Assembly: GCF_018137965.1 (NCBI RefSeq)
Contig: NZ_CP073100.1
Span: 4,165,754-4,229,753 of the forward strand
DNA length: 64,000 nucleotides
Direction of reading: 5' to 3'
DNA from: Luteolibacter ambystomatis
Lineage (GTDB): Bacteria; Verrucomicrobiota; Verrucomicrobiia; Verrucomicrobiales; Akkermansiaceae
This document shows, one piece after another, positions 8,078-17,225 of this stretch. A program made the translations under genes and the position numbers. The notes under the pieces were generated by a model that saw only the letters and a list, made by a program, of their open reading frames with translations, did no database searches and was not told where the DNA came from. Every line of letters starts with the position of its first letter. The stretch's first letter is position 1.

Positions 8078-8746
8078 ATGATCGCCTTCCCATCGCTCCA
8101 ACAGGAACTCGCCCGGCAGCTGCGGGAGGCGCGGGTGGATCATGAGGCGTTCGCGATGCCGTTGAAAATCTGCGAGCTGGCGGAATGCCGGGCGACGTGC
8201 TGCCACGACGGCGTGTTTCTCGAATCTGAGGAGCGGGAGGTGATCGCGGACGTGGTGGAGTCGCACGCGGAGACACTGGCGGAGTATGGCTGGACGCCTG
8301 CGGAAATCTTCCAGCGCATGGAGGATGGGCGTTGGAAGTCGGTGACGCTGCCGGATCATTCGCCCGCGGCTTCGTTTCCGACGCATTTCCCGAAGACGCG
8401 CTGCGTGTTTCTGGATGCGGAGCACCGCTGCGTGCTGCAGCGGCTGGCGATGGATACGGGCCGCCATCCGTGGTTCTGGAAGCCGGTGTCGTGCTGGATG
8501 CATCCGATCCTGTTGAAGCCGGGTCGTCGCGGCGAGCGGCCGCTGTTGACACTGGCGACTGCGGAAAACGATCCGGTGGCACATCCCGGCTATCCGGGGT
8601 TCTCCGCTTTTACTCCCTGCGGGATGCCTTGTGAAGGCGGTCCGCCCGCTCGCAAGACGTTGGCGGCGGAGCTGGATCTGCTCGGCCATCTGGCGGGCCG
8701 CGACGTGTGCGGCGAGCTGGCAGCGGTGGCGGAGGAAGACCGCTGA
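8078..8746 (+). CDS. YkgJ/DUF3109-like cysteine-cluster protein
   Basis: This 222-residue protein is of the zinc- or iron-chelating cysteine-cluster type. Visible cysteines are C32, C37, C41 and C42 in CELAECRATCCHDGVF, two more in TRCVFLDAEHRCVLQ (about 108-121), one in KPVSCWMHP and further ones in PCGMPC. The clustered CC and the RCVFLD...C pattern are the signature of the YkgJ family. The biochemical role is not established in general, and metal binding is inferred from the cysteines only. The gene stands between a phosphoesterase and an alpha-galactosidase without obvious functional connection. Confidence 0.7.
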   Translation: MIAFPSLQQELARQLREARVDHEAFAMPLKICELAECRATCCHDGVFLESEEREVIADVVESHAETLAEYGWTPAEIFQRMEDGRWKSVTLPDHSPAASFPTHFPKTRCVFLDAEHRCVLQRLAMDTGRHPWFWKPVSCWMHPILLKPGRRGERPLLTLATAENDPVAHPGYPGFSAFTPCGMPCEGGPPARKTLAAELDLLGHLAGRDVCGELAAVAEEDR

Positions 8747-8821
8747 ACCGGACAACTTGTCCCCAAAGGGGTACGGTCAAACATACTTCCAGCGACAGAT
8801 GGATGACGTCAACCTCGCGGG

Positions 8822-11023
8822 ATGCTATCGAGATTTGCGTTACCCCTTTTGCTCATGGCTCTTCCCTCCGCTTTCGCCGCGCCGATCCTGTTGGAAACCG
8901 GCACCACCACGCTCCGGCTCGATGTGAACGATGGCAAGGTGGCCGCAACCTACTTCGGGCCGAAGGTGCGGAATGAAGAGGATCTCACCGTGCCCGCGGA
9001 TTCCGCCACGTTGTTCTATCCCTCCCACTGGGATGCGCAGACCGGTCCGCACGGCATCGCGATCACGCAACCGGATGGGCAGCTCGCGCTCGATCCGGTG
9101 TATGAATCGCACGCCATCACGGATGCGGAGGGCGGCAAGCTGCTGCGTTTGAATCTGAAGGACCGCCGTTATCCGGTGACACTGGCGGTGTGCGTGCTGG
9201 CGCATGCGGATTCGAATGTCTTCGAGCGTTGGGTGGAGGTAACCAACGGTGGCGACAAACCGATCGTGCTGAACAAGGCCGCCTCGGCGACGCTGCACTT
9301 CAAGGCGGACAAGTATTTCCTCACTTCGTTCCCCGGCACCTGGGGACGCGAGGCCTCCACACGCGAGCAGGAGATCGTGCAAGGTGGCAGCGCTCTGCTT
9401 CGCTCCGGCTCGACTCCGAAGGGAGCGGCGGATGGCAGCCCGGCGTTCATCCTCTCGCTCGACAAGCCCGCCGAGGAAACCACCGGCGAGGTGGTATTGG
9501 GCGCGCTCGCGTGGTCGGGCAACTGGGCGTTCCAATTCGACAACAACGCGACTTCGAACGAGGTGGACGCAAGCTTCGGCTACGATCCCGGCTACTCCGC
9601 CTACACGCTGGATGCGGGCAAGACCTTCACTACTCCGCGCCTGCTGCTCACGCGCTCGAACCACGGCACGGGCGAGGCCTCGCGCAATCTCCACCACTGG
9701 GCGCGCTCCGGCGGCATCCGCTGCGGCGACCAGACCCGCGACATCCTGCTGAACTCGTGGGAAGGCGCGTATTTCAAGTTCGATGAAAGCGTGCTGCACG
9801 GCATGATGGACGGCTGCAAGCAGATGGGCGTGGAGCTCTTCGTGCTGGATGACGGCTGGTTCGGCAACGCCCATCCGCGCGACAACGACAAGGCCGGCCT
9901 CGGCGATTGGCAGGTGAATGCGACCAAGCTGCCGCACGGCATCGAAGGCCTCGTCAACGCGGCGAAGGAACGCGGCCTCAAGTTCGGCATCTGGGTGGAA
10001 CCGGAGATGGTGAATCCGCAGAGCGACCTCTACGAGAAACACCCGGACTGGGTGGTGGCGATGAAGGATCATCCGCGCCGCGAGGGCCGCAACCAGCTCG
10101 TGCTCGATCTCGCCCGTCCCGAGGTCCGCGAGTTCATCCACGGCGTGATGGACAAGTTGCTCACGGAGAACCCGGGCATCGTCTACATCAAGTGGGATTG
10201 CAACCATACCATCGTCGATCCCGGCAGCGGCGCGCTCGCTCCGGACCGCCAGCAGAATCTCCAGGTGGACTACATCAAGGGCTACTACGAGGTGCTCGAC
10301 AAACTCACCAAGGCGCATCCGCAGGTGGTGTTCCAGGCCTGCGGTTCCGGCGGCGGCCGCGCGGACTATGGCGCGATGAAGTATCACCACGAGTTCTGGA
10401 CCTCGGACAACACGGACCCGTATGACCGCGTGTTCATCCAGTGGAGCCACAGCTATCTCTTCCCCGCCATCGCGATGGCCGCACACGTCACCGAATCACC
10501 GAACCACTACAGCCAGCGCGTCACACCGCTGAAGTTCCGTTTCGATGTGGCGATGAGCGGCCGCCTCGGCCTGGAGCTTTCGCCCAAGAAGCTCACGCCG
10601 CAGGAACTCGACTACGCCAACAAGGCGGTGGCCGAGTACAAGCGCATCCGCCCCGTGGTGCAGTCCGGTGATCTCTATCGCCTGAAGAATCCCTACAAGG
10701 GGGATCTCGCCGCGCTGCAATACGTGCGCGAGGAAAGCGGCGCGAAGCATTCCGTCTTCTTCGCCTACCTCAAGGAACACCGTCTTATTTCCGGTTACGG
10801 TCCGGTGGCCCTGCAAGGGCTCGATCCCGCGAAGCGCTACAAGGTCGTGGAGATCAACCGCGATGGTGAGAAGATCAAATACGCCAAGGACCCGAACGCT
10901 TCCATCGTGGCCGAAGATGGCAAGACGCTCGGCGGCGATTTTCTGATGACCCGCGGGCTTGCCATCAACTGGTCGTGGCGCGCACTGCAATCGGTGGCGG
11001 TGGAGATCACGGAGGTGCCGTGA
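8822..11023 (+). CDS. Secreted GH36 alpha-galactosidase
   Basis: This 733-residue protein begins with a signal peptide (MLSRFALPLLLMALPSAFAA). It has the GH36 layout: an N-terminal beta-sandwich to about residue 290, a TIM barrel from about 300 to 620 and a C-terminal sheet domain. Barrel motifs are FVLDDGWFG (from about 340), FGIWVEPEMVNP, YIKWDCNH with the nucleophile D459, and TSDNTDP with the acid/base D529. The 70-residue distance between the two carboxylates is that of characterised GH36 enzymes. It hydrolyses terminal alpha-1,6-galactosides such as raffinose, melibiose or galactomannan side chains, probably in the periplasm. It may act with the GH16 enzyme and the LuxR-controlled surface protein downstream in polysaccharide use. 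Confidence 0.93.
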   Translation: MLSRFALPLLLMALPSAFAAPILLETGTTTLRLDVNDGKVAATYFGPKVRNEEDLTVPADSATLFYPSHWDAQTGPHGIAITQPDGQLALDPVYESHAITDAEGGKLLRLNLKDRRYPVTLAVCVLAHADSNVFERWVEVTNGGDKPIVLNKAASATLHFKADKYFLTSFPGTWGREASTREQEIVQGGSALLRSGSTPKGAADGSPAFILSLDKPAEETTGEVVLGALAWSGNWAFQFDNNATSNEVDASFGYDPGYSAYTLDAGKTFTTPRLLLTRSNHGTGEASRNLHHWARSGGIRCGDQTRDILLNSWEGAYFKFDESVLHGMMDGCKQMGVELFVLDDGWFGNAHPRDNDKAGLGDWQVNATKLPHGIEGLVNAAKERGLKFGIWVEPEMVNPQSDLYEKHPDWVVAMKDHPRREGRNQLVLDLARPEVREFIHGVMDKLLTENPGIVYIKWDCNHTIVDPGSGALAPDRQQNLQVDYIKGYYEVLDKLTKAHPQVVFQACGSGGGRADYGAMKYHHEFWTSDNTDPYDRVFIQWSHSYLFPAIAMAAHVTESPNHYSQRVTPLKFRFDVAMSGRLGLELSPKKLTPQELDYANKAVAEYKRIRPVVQSGDLYRLKNPYKGDLAALQYVREESGAKHSVFFAYLKEHRLISGYGPVALQGLDPAKRYKVVEINRDGEKIKYAKDPNASIVAEDGKTLGGDFLMTRGLAINWSWRALQSVAVEITEVP

Positions 11024-11096
11024 AATCCACCGGCCACGATGGCCCGGCTTCCCCCGCTGAGCACCATGAAGGGAAGCCGGACCTTGTGGGGGGAAA

Positions 11097-13622
11097 TCAT
11101 TGGGACGCCCATGCGCGGAGGAAGGCCTTCGGTGTGGTGGCTGGATTCGAATTCACCAGATAGAACGAGCGATAGCTCCAGCCGGGCGAGAGCACCGGCA
11201 GGGCAAGACCCGTCTGCAAAGCCGTGGCTTCGGTCACAGGCATCTCCCTCACCTGCGAGGTGGTCCAGGTGGAGAGAGTGATGCCGCCCTGGATGTGATA
11301 GATCACGCCATCAGCGGTAGCCGTAAGATCGGTGGCTCCGGTGAAAGCCGGTGTGGTGGAGGAACCGCGCACCGGCACGGTCAGCGTGAGGGCTTTCACC
11401 GCGCTGCCGCTGATGGTGAACGTGGCGACCTTGCTCACCATCTTGCCGGAGGAGGCACCGGACATCGGTTTGCCATCGAAGGCGAACTCGTTGAGGTTGC
11501 TGCGGCCGTCGTTGTCCGGGTCCGCCGTTTTCGCATCATTCGTACCGGCGGTGAGTCCGCCATTGTAGCCCCACTCGATATAAGGATCCGGATTTACGCC
11601 GGTGGTCACGTTCAACAAACCGGTGCCGGTGATGCGGCTGGTCTTGTGGGTGGCGGTGGAGGAAAGCGAACCCCATGTCCCGGACACCTGGCGGATGCCG
11701 TCGATGAACAGTTCGTCGATGATGTCGGTTCCGGAGTACGATAGATTCAGTATTCCGCCGTTGGACAGCTTCACATCCGAACCATTGGCGATCCATGCGG
11801 CGCTGATGGAAAGCGTGCCTCCGGCGACCTGAGTGGCGCCCGTGTAGGTATTCGCTCCGGTGAGGGTGAGCGTGCCGCTGCCGGTCTTCGTCACCCCGCC
11901 GGTGCCGTAGAGGACACCGGAGAAGGTGGTACTGGTGTTGTTGCCGCCGATCCCCAGCGTGTTCGCACCCAATGAAGCGAAGCCGCTGCCTTCCAGCGAG
12001 CCGATCGTCACACCGGGTGAGGCATGCACGCCGATCTCCAGCGAGGCATTTCCGTACACCTTCATCGTTGCGGTGCCGCCGCTGCTGTTCTCAAAGAAAC
12101 GGATGAACGCCCCCGTGCCCCCATTGGTGCCGCCATTGGCGATGACGGTTGCATTGCCCGCGGTGGATTGGGCGGCGAAGTCTGTGCCCGCTCCCCAGTT
12201 CACGTTCGAGGTGGTCGCACCGAGACCGGTGAGTGTGGCATTCGCAGCGGTCGAGCTTCCATAAAAGACGGTGCGCCCGCCAGTGGCATTGGCCTTGGTG
12301 CTGGCCCGGCTGGTGAAGGTGGCGCTGCCTGCGGTGGCATGGTCCGTGAAGTTCGTGTAACCGCCGGTACCGCCATCCGCCGCCGCTCCCTCGTTGTCAA
12401 AGACAGCCTGATCCGCACTCGAGCTGCCGAGGAAATTGCACACGCCGCCGTAGCCCGCCGTGGCCATCCCGCGATTGTGAACGGTGGCGGTTCCCGCTTT
12501 CGAAGTGGCGTAGAAATAGGCCGATCCCGAGCGGAAACTTCCGCCTTCGTTCTCGAACACCGCGTTCTCCGCGTTCGCGCTGTTGTAGAGGATGGTGGTG
12601 CCTTCCTGGCCATTCGTCACCGCGGTGCCTTTGTTCCGGAACAAGGCCGAGCCGCCTTTGGTCGAATGATAGAGCAATGTCCTGCCACCCGCCGCGCCGC
12701 CCTCGTTTTCGAAAGTGGCATGGTCGGCGCTGCAGTTGTCGCGTACCATCGTGACGCCACCTCCGCCTACAGCGGAGGCAGACGCACGGTTGTAGAACTT
12801 CGCGGTGCCCGCGGTGGTGGTGTGGCTGAACTTGGTGTAACCCGAACGAGCAGTCGCAACGGTGGAGGCGGCATTGTCGAAGGTCGCATTGCCCGCCGTC
12901 GAAGTGTCGAAGAAATCCACCGTGCCACCGTTGCCATTGCCGATGGTGGCGGCCTGGTTGAGAAAGGCTGCATTCGCCGCCGTGGAGCTGTTGGAGAACT
13001 CGACGCCGCCATAGCCGGCACCGCCTTCGTTGGTGATCGAGGCGCTGCCCGCGCTCGCCGAATTGTAGAACAGCGTGTATCCGCCGTAGCCGTTCTGAAA
13101 GGAGGTGGCTTTGTTGAGGAAGCTCGCGCTTCCCGCCGAGGAAGTGTCGCTGAAGATCGTAGTGCCATACGCTCCTGCGGCCTGCGTGATGCCGTTCTGG
13201 GTGAAGCGGGTGTTGGCGGCGGCGGTCGAGCTGCCGGTGAAAGCGATCCGCCCGGCATTGGCACCGCTCGCGGTCACCACGAAATTCTGAATCGTGGCAC
13301 CATAGTTCACCAAGCCCGCTCCCCCGAAGGCGAGCGTGCGGGAAGGCCCGATCGTGAGCGCATAAGCCGGAGCGTTGTTGTTGAAAACGAGGCTTCCCAG
13401 CGGCACATCCGCCGAGAAGCTGATCGACGTCAAACCGGATGCTCCGAAGATGGCGGTATCCGTGAGCGAGGATGGCACGGTGGCCGGGCTCCAGTTCGCG
13501 GCGGTGTTCCAGTATCCGGTGGTGGGAGCGGCCAGCCACTGGGCGCTTCCCGCATGGGCGCGGGGGATGAATACCGGCAGCAAGGGCAGCCACCGGAACA
13601 TGGGGTGCAAGGACGTTTTCAT
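11097..13622 (-). CDS. Large repetitive surface protein with autotransporter-type beta-strand repeats
   Basis: This is an exported protein of 841 residues from the ATG at 13622, with an alternative ATG at 13631. An N-terminal signal peptide ends near PRAHAG, and a GYWNTAANWSPATVPSS stretch follows that is typical of verrucomicrobial surface proteins. The middle (about 110-520) holds some 14 imperfect repeats of about 27 residues, built on S-T-A-G-x-A-x-F-x-N followed by a Gly-rich turn, which fits a right-handed beta-helix. Next comes one autotransporter-associated repeat (GSGTLTLTGANTYTGAT, VAGGTLSI). The C-terminal part has a Ca-binding-like DPDNDGRSNLNEFAFDG segment and a beta-rich domain. 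No classical beta-barrel translocator is present. It is likely an adhesin or surface-layer component. It is divergent from the LuxR gene, with a perfect palindrome in between. Confidence 0.8.
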   Translation of the reverse strand: MKTSLHPMFRWLPLLPVFIPRAHAGSAQWLAAPTTGYWNTAANWSPATVPSSLTDTAIFGASGLTSISFSADVPLGSLVFNNNAPAYALTIGPSRTLAFGGAGLVNYGATIQNFVVTASGANAGRIAFTGSSTAAANTRFTQNGITQAAGAYGTTIFSDTSSAGSASFLNKATSFQNGYGGYTLFYNSASAGSASITNEGGAGYGGVEFSNSSTAANAAFLNQAATIGNGNGGTVDFFDTSTAGNATFDNAASTVATARSGYTKFSHTTTAGTAKFYNRASASAVGGGGVTMVRDNCSADHATFENEGGAAGGRTLLYHSTKGGSALFRNKGTAVTNGQEGTTILYNSANAENAVFENEGGSFRSGSAYFYATSKAGTATVHNRGMATAGYGGVCNFLGSSSADQAVFDNEGAAADGGTGGYTNFTDHATAGSATFTSRASTKANATGGRTVFYGSSTAANATLTGLGATTSNVNWGAGTDFAAQSTAGNATVIANGGTNGGTGAFIRFFENSSGGTATMKVYGNASLEIGVHASPGVTIGSLEGSGFASLGANTLGIGGNNTSTTFSGVLYGTGGVTKTGSGTLTLTGANTYTGATQVAGGTLSISAAWIANGSDVKLSNGGILNLSYSGTDIIDELFIDGIRQVSGTWGSLSSTATHKTSRITGTGLLNVTTGVNPDPYIEWGYNGGLTAGTNDAKTADPDNDGRSNLNEFAFDGKPMSGASSGKMVSKVATFTISGSAVKALTLTVPVRGSSTTPAFTGATDLTATADGVIYHIQGGITLSTWTTSQVREMPVTEATALQTGLALPVLSPGWSYRSFYLVNSNPATTPKAFLRAWASQ

Positions 13623-13671
13623 GAACAGCAAGGGATGAGCCCGTCATCGTAGCCTCCCCGCTCCACACCGG

Positions 13672-13691
13672 TATCCCCCGGCCGGGGGATA
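13672..13691. promoter_or_regulatory. Perfect 20-bp palindrome between surface-protein and LuxR genes
   Basis: TATCCCCCGGCCGGGGGATA is identical on both strands. It lies 49 bases upstream of the LuxR-type gene start (13740) and 50 bases upstream of the divergent repeat-protein start. Dimeric LuxR-type HTH proteins bind dyads of about this length, so it is a good operator candidate for autoregulation and control of the surface protein. This role is inferred from position. Confidence 0.6.
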
Positions 13692-13739
13692 TTTGGCCTG
13701 ACAAACGCCCGCCTGCCGGAGCACCATCCGGCGCATTCC

Positions 13740-14786
13740 ATGGAAACCCTGACATCCAGGCAGATCCGATGGTTCAGCGATGGCATTCACTCGATCCATC
13801 GCGCGGAGAGCCGGACGGAGGTGGCGGAAGCAACCATGGCCGCGGTCGAAACGATCATCGGCGGCGAGCACGGCTACTTCTTCGAGTTCTTTCCCGATGG
13901 CGGCATGCAGTTGCTGGTGCAGCGCACGGGCTCCGCTTTGGCCGCGGTGCTGCCCGCGCTGGCTGCGTTCCATCGCCAGCATCCGGGCGTGCGCTTTTGC
14001 ATCGAGGATCCGGTGGGCGGCTCCAGCCAGGTGAGCGATTTCCTCGGCACCGCCGCATGGCATCGCACGGACATCTATCAGGAGTTCTGCAGGCCGCTCG
14101 GCATCGAGGAAAACTGCGGCGTGGATTTCCGTCCGACAGGTTTGAACAAACATGCCATCGTCTTGAACCGCGGCCGGCGCAGCTTCACCGGGCGGGATCG
14201 CCTGCTGTTCGATCTGCTGCGGCCGCATGTCACCACCGCATTGGAAAACGTGGCGAGGCGCGAGCGGATCGAAGCCGCCACCGATGGCAAGGGCATCCTC
14301 GTCGGTCCAGAGGGCCGCGTGCTATGGATGCCGGAAAGCGCGCGCCGATTGTTGGAGGGCTTCTTCCCGGAAGTCTCCGAACGTCGTCTCCCCGGCGAAA
14401 TGCTGCGGTGGTTGCGGCGGCAAACCGAACACTGGGCCACTGCGGATGAATCGGCCGCGGCTCCTCCCCGCCCGTTTCATTTCATCCGTGCAGGGCACCA
14501 TCTAACCGTTCATTGCACCGCGGCCCGCCAGCCGGGAACCTGGCTGCTGCTGCCGGAAGAACAAGGCACACCTCTCCACCTCCACGGCCTCGGCCTGACC
14601 CGCCGCCAGACGGAGGTGCTCGCGTGGCTGGTGGAGGGCAAGGCGAACAGCGAGATCGCCATCATCCTCGGCATGGGCGCGGAAACGGTGAAGACCCACA
14701 TCAAGCAGATCTACCAGCGTCTCGGAATCGAGAACCGCGCCGCCGCCATCGCGCTCGTCCACCGGCGGTCGCATCGCGGCCGATAA
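13740..14786 (+). CDS. LuxR-type transcriptional regulator
   Basis: This 348-residue protein ends in a LuxR/GerE helix-turn-helix at about residues 280-345: LTRRQTEVLAWLVEGKANSEIAIILG followed by ETVKTHIKQIYQRLGIENRAAA. The N-terminal 270 residues look like a GAF/PAS-type sensor region and have no phosphoacceptor receiver domain, so it is not a classical response regulator. It is divergent from the repeat-rich surface protein and the 20-bp palindrome at 13672-13691 is between them, which makes that protein the likely target. The GH16 gene follows in the same direction after about 50 purine-rich bases and could also be in its regulon. Confidence 0.85.
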   Translation: METLTSRQIRWFSDGIHSIHRAESRTEVAEATMAAVETIIGGEHGYFFEFFPDGGMQLLVQRTGSALAAVLPALAAFHRQHPGVRFCIEDPVGGSSQVSDFLGTAAWHRTDIYQEFCRPLGIEENCGVDFRPTGLNKHAIVLNRGRRSFTGRDRLLFDLLRPHVTTALENVARRERIEAATDGKGILVGPEGRVLWMPESARRLLEGFFPEVSERRLPGEMLRWLRRQTEHWATADESAAAPPRPFHFIRAGHHLTVHCTAARQPGTWLLLPEEQGTPLHLHGLGLTRRQTEVLAWLVEGKANSEIAIILGMGAETVKTHIKQIYQRLGIENRAAAIALVHRRSHRGR

Positions 14787-14837
14787 GAAGAGAGAAGAAG
14801 AGAGATGTCCCGCGAAGGCGCGGTATTGTTCCATTGC

Positions 14838-16409
14838 ATGAACCCTTTTCTGCTCCTGTCCGCCGTCTTCGGCTTGTCCGTCATGGGCCTGCATGGTGCG
14901 GAGCCAACCTGGTTCCGCATCCACAACCGCTGGTATCCGAATGAATCGCTCGGCGAAGACCAGGGGAAAGCGGTGTGCAAGGAAGCCCGGGGCGATGCCT
15001 ACCTGTGGCGAACGGAAACGCGCAACGGCCGGACCCGTTTGTTCAACAAGGCCACCGGCCACGCCTTGCAGGCGGACGCGGGAGTTTCACTCTGTGCGAC
15101 GGCGGACTCCAGCAATGCCGCCCAGGCATGGACACTGGAAACCGTCTCCGGCCCGTGGGTCGGCCTGCGCTCGAATGCCAGCGGCTGGCTCAACATCGAG
15201 CACCGCCTCGGCGGTCCGGAGTCGGACATGACCGTGAAGCCGACCGAGCAGGACCGTTGGTCGGGGCAATGGGAGCTGCTGTATGCCGGTGGTTCCCGGC
15301 CGCTCGTGCCGGGACGGATTTCGGTGACGAGCCCCGCGTATGGCGGTGACATCGCCTCGGCCACCACCATCGAACTCGCCGCTCCCGGCTTGAAGCAGAT
15401 CGCGGTCAGCGGTTGGGCTGAAGGCAAGAAGGTTGATCTCACCTCGGTGGCCCTGGATGCGGAGGGTCGCGGCCATTTCCGCTTCGACCCTTCCGCTTTT
15501 CCAAAGGGGCCGCTCACCTTGAAGCTGCAAGGCAGCGGTGATGTGGCGAAAGACATCTGCTACCTCCAGCTCTATCACACCGCTGGCAAAGCACGTGCGA
15601 CGACGGACAAGCTGCCGCCCGGCGCGGAAGGCATGAAGCTCGCCTTCTCCGATGAGTTCGACAAACCGCTATCCATCTCCCGCGATGGCAAGGGCGCGAC
15701 CTATGCCGCACACAAGCCCGGTGGCGGCGACTTCAGCGGCATCCCCTTCTCTGATTTCGAAGGAGCTTCCAATCCTTTCTCCCAGCGCGATGGCTTCCTG
15801 CGCATCCGCGCGGATGAGACGAAGAACTCCACCGGCCTGCTGTCCTCGCTGCGGATGGATGGCACCGGCTTCACCGCGAAAGCACCGTGCTATTTCGAGT
15901 GCCGCTTCATCGCCCAAACGGCACCGGGTACGTGGCCCGCCTTCTGGATCATGACCGCGGACACGTGGAAGGGCATGAAGACCCCGGTGGATGAACTCGA
16001 TGTCATCGAGGCCTACGGTGGTGAAGGCCCCGGCCAACCGAACGCGCCAGGCTACGAGATCACCAGCCACTACTGGAACCAAGGGCCGGATGGCGCGAAG
16101 GACACCAGCCAACCCGGCCTCCACAAGCAGGTGCTCCTCCCCACCTTGCCCGGTGCCTCCGGTGCGAGCTGGTACGAGGACTTCCATACTTACGGCGTGA
16201 AGGTCGGCCTTGATGACACGATCTACTATTGCGACGGGATCGAAGTCGGTCGTCACCCGACCGCGAAGCTGTCCCGCGAGCAGCCGTTCTTCTTTTTCAT
16301 CAACCTCGCCATCGGCGGCACCAGCGGGTGGAAGAAGGATCTCTCCCGCTACGGCGGCATCGCGGACATGTATGTCGATTTTGTGAAAGTCTATCACGGC
16401 GGGAAATGA
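14838..16409 (+). CDS. Secreted GH16 beta-glucanase-type glycoside hydrolase
   Basis: The chosen ATG at 14838 gives a good signal peptide (MNPFLLLSAVFGLSVMGLHGA). The upstream in-frame ATG at 14805 would add 11 residues without one. The protein has 523 residues. The N-terminal part (about 25-150) looks like a ricin-type beta-trefoil (LWRTETRNGRTRLFNKATGHAL, WTLETVSGPWVGLRSNASG). A beta-sandwich linker follows to about 260. The GH16 jelly-roll domain fills the rest, with the catalytic ExDxxE in VDELDVIEAYGG (E386, D388, E391) and the closing SRYGGIADMYVDFVKVY. It should cleave beta-1,3/1,4-glucans or a sulfated galactan outside the cytoplasm. The exact specificity is not readable. Confidence 0.9.
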   Translation: MNPFLLLSAVFGLSVMGLHGAEPTWFRIHNRWYPNESLGEDQGKAVCKEARGDAYLWRTETRNGRTRLFNKATGHALQADAGVSLCATADSSNAAQAWTLETVSGPWVGLRSNASGWLNIEHRLGGPESDMTVKPTEQDRWSGQWELLYAGGSRPLVPGRISVTSPAYGGDIASATTIELAAPGLKQIAVSGWAEGKKVDLTSVALDAEGRGHFRFDPSAFPKGPLTLKLQGSGDVAKDICYLQLYHTAGKARATTDKLPPGAEGMKLAFSDEFDKPLSISRDGKGATYAAHKPGGGDFSGIPFSDFEGASNPFSQRDGFLRIRADETKNSTGLLSSLRMDGTGFTAKAPCYFECRFIAQTAPGTWPAFWIMTADTWKGMKTPVDELDVIEAYGGEGPGQPNAPGYEITSHYWNQGPDGAKDTSQPGLHKQVLLPTLPGASGASWYEDFHTYGVKVGLDDTIYYCDGIEVGRHPTAKLSREQPFFFFINLAIGGTSGWKKDLSRYGGIADMYVDFVKVYHGGK

Positions 16410-16451
16410 TGCGGATTGCCCTTCCGCCAGCGCATCTTCTAGGATGCCGGA

Positions 16452-17141
16452 ATGAAATGGCTGACCGGGTTTCTATTGGCGGCGGGGATGCTGGCCGCCC
16501 AGGCTGGTGACCTCTCGATGGCAAAGGCCGCGTTCGCGGAGAAGGACAAGGCGCTCAATGCGGAGTTCGCCGCGCTGAAGAAGGATCTGCGCCCGGAGCT
16601 CTTCACGAAGCTCCAGGAAGACCAGCGCGGCTGGGTCGAGCACCGCGACTACGTCAGCGACGGCCAGGCCCACGGCGACAAGCCGGAACAATCCGCCGAC
16701 CGCTGGCAGAGCATGGCGGACATGACGAACTCACGCCTCGCATGGTTGAAGGCATGGCGGAAGCTCGACCAGAAGAAGAGCTGGTCCGGCAGCTACTCGG
16801 ATGGACGCGGTGGCCTGTTGGAGATCGTGGAGAAGGATGGCAAGTGTTGGTTCGTGATGTCCGTAGTGCGAGGCCCCACCTTTCATACCGGAGAAATCAG
16901 CGGCCAAATGCGGGTCAACGATTCCACCGGCTGGTTCGAGACGAAGGCCGAGGGCGAGGACAAGCCCACCTGGCTGACCTTTCTCGATGGCCTCGACTAC
17001 GCCGGGTCCGTACGGGTCGCAGAGGAAAACACCGGGTCCTTCCATGGTGCCCGCGCCTACTTCCAAGGCACCTACCTCTGGACCGGCGAACTCAGTGCGG
17101 AGGAGAAAAAGAACGTGATGGAAGGCAGGATCGGCGACTGA
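16452..17141 (+). CDS. Secreted protein with LprI/DUF1311-like N-terminal domain
   Basis: This 229-residue protein begins with a signal peptide (MKWLTGFLLAAGMLAAQAGD). Residues about 22-105 resemble the lysozyme-inhibitor LprI-like domain (DKALNAEFAALKKDL, LQEDQRGWVEHRDY, RLAWLKAW), but they lack the cysteines that usually brace that fold. Residues about 110-225 are beta-rich (WSGSYSDGRGGLLEIVEKDG, CWFVMSVVRG, YLWTGEL) with no recognised family. It is probably periplasmic. It follows the GH16 gene after 42 bases in the same direction. Function is uncertain. Confidence 0.65.
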   Translation: MKWLTGFLLAAGMLAAQAGDLSMAKAAFAEKDKALNAEFAALKKDLRPELFTKLQEDQRGWVEHRDYVSDGQAHGDKPEQSADRWQSMADMTNSRLAWLKAWRKLDQKKSWSGSYSDGRGGLLEIVEKDGKCWFVMSVVRGPTFHTGEISGQMRVNDSTGWFETKAEGEDKPTWLTFLDGLDYAGSVRVAEENTGSFHGARAYFQGTYLWTGELSAEEKKNVMEGRIGD

Positions 17142-17156
17142 AACTCTTCCATCGCC

Positions 17157-17194
17157 AACAAGAAAACACCCACGCTCCGGAAGGAACGCGGGTG
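17157..17194 (-). terminator. Intrinsic terminator of the LamG PEP-CTERM gene
   Basis: On the minus strand a 12-bp stem (17183-17194 with 17167-17178, including G-T pairs) and a TTCC loop are followed by TTTTCTTG. It lies 32 bases after the stop of the minus-strand gene and between two convergent genes. Confidence 0.8.
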
Positions 17195-17225
17195 ATGCAT
17201 GGTTCGAACGGCGAACGAACGAAAA

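Noticed and set aside
11200..13300. Regular repeats in the surface protein gene considered as a possible CRISPR-like array
   Set aside because: The repeats are protein-level, imperfect, in frame, and about 80 bp long, without identical spacers or repeats.
12024..13652. Plus-strand open frame opposite the repeat-rich surface protein
   Set aside because: It is a periodic shadow of the real repeats and has no start signal or domain.
17203..17211. GGTTCGAAC resembling a tRNA T-loop
   Set aside because: No flanking T-stem pairs, no D or anticodon arm and no CCA-proximal acceptor stem could be drawn around it.
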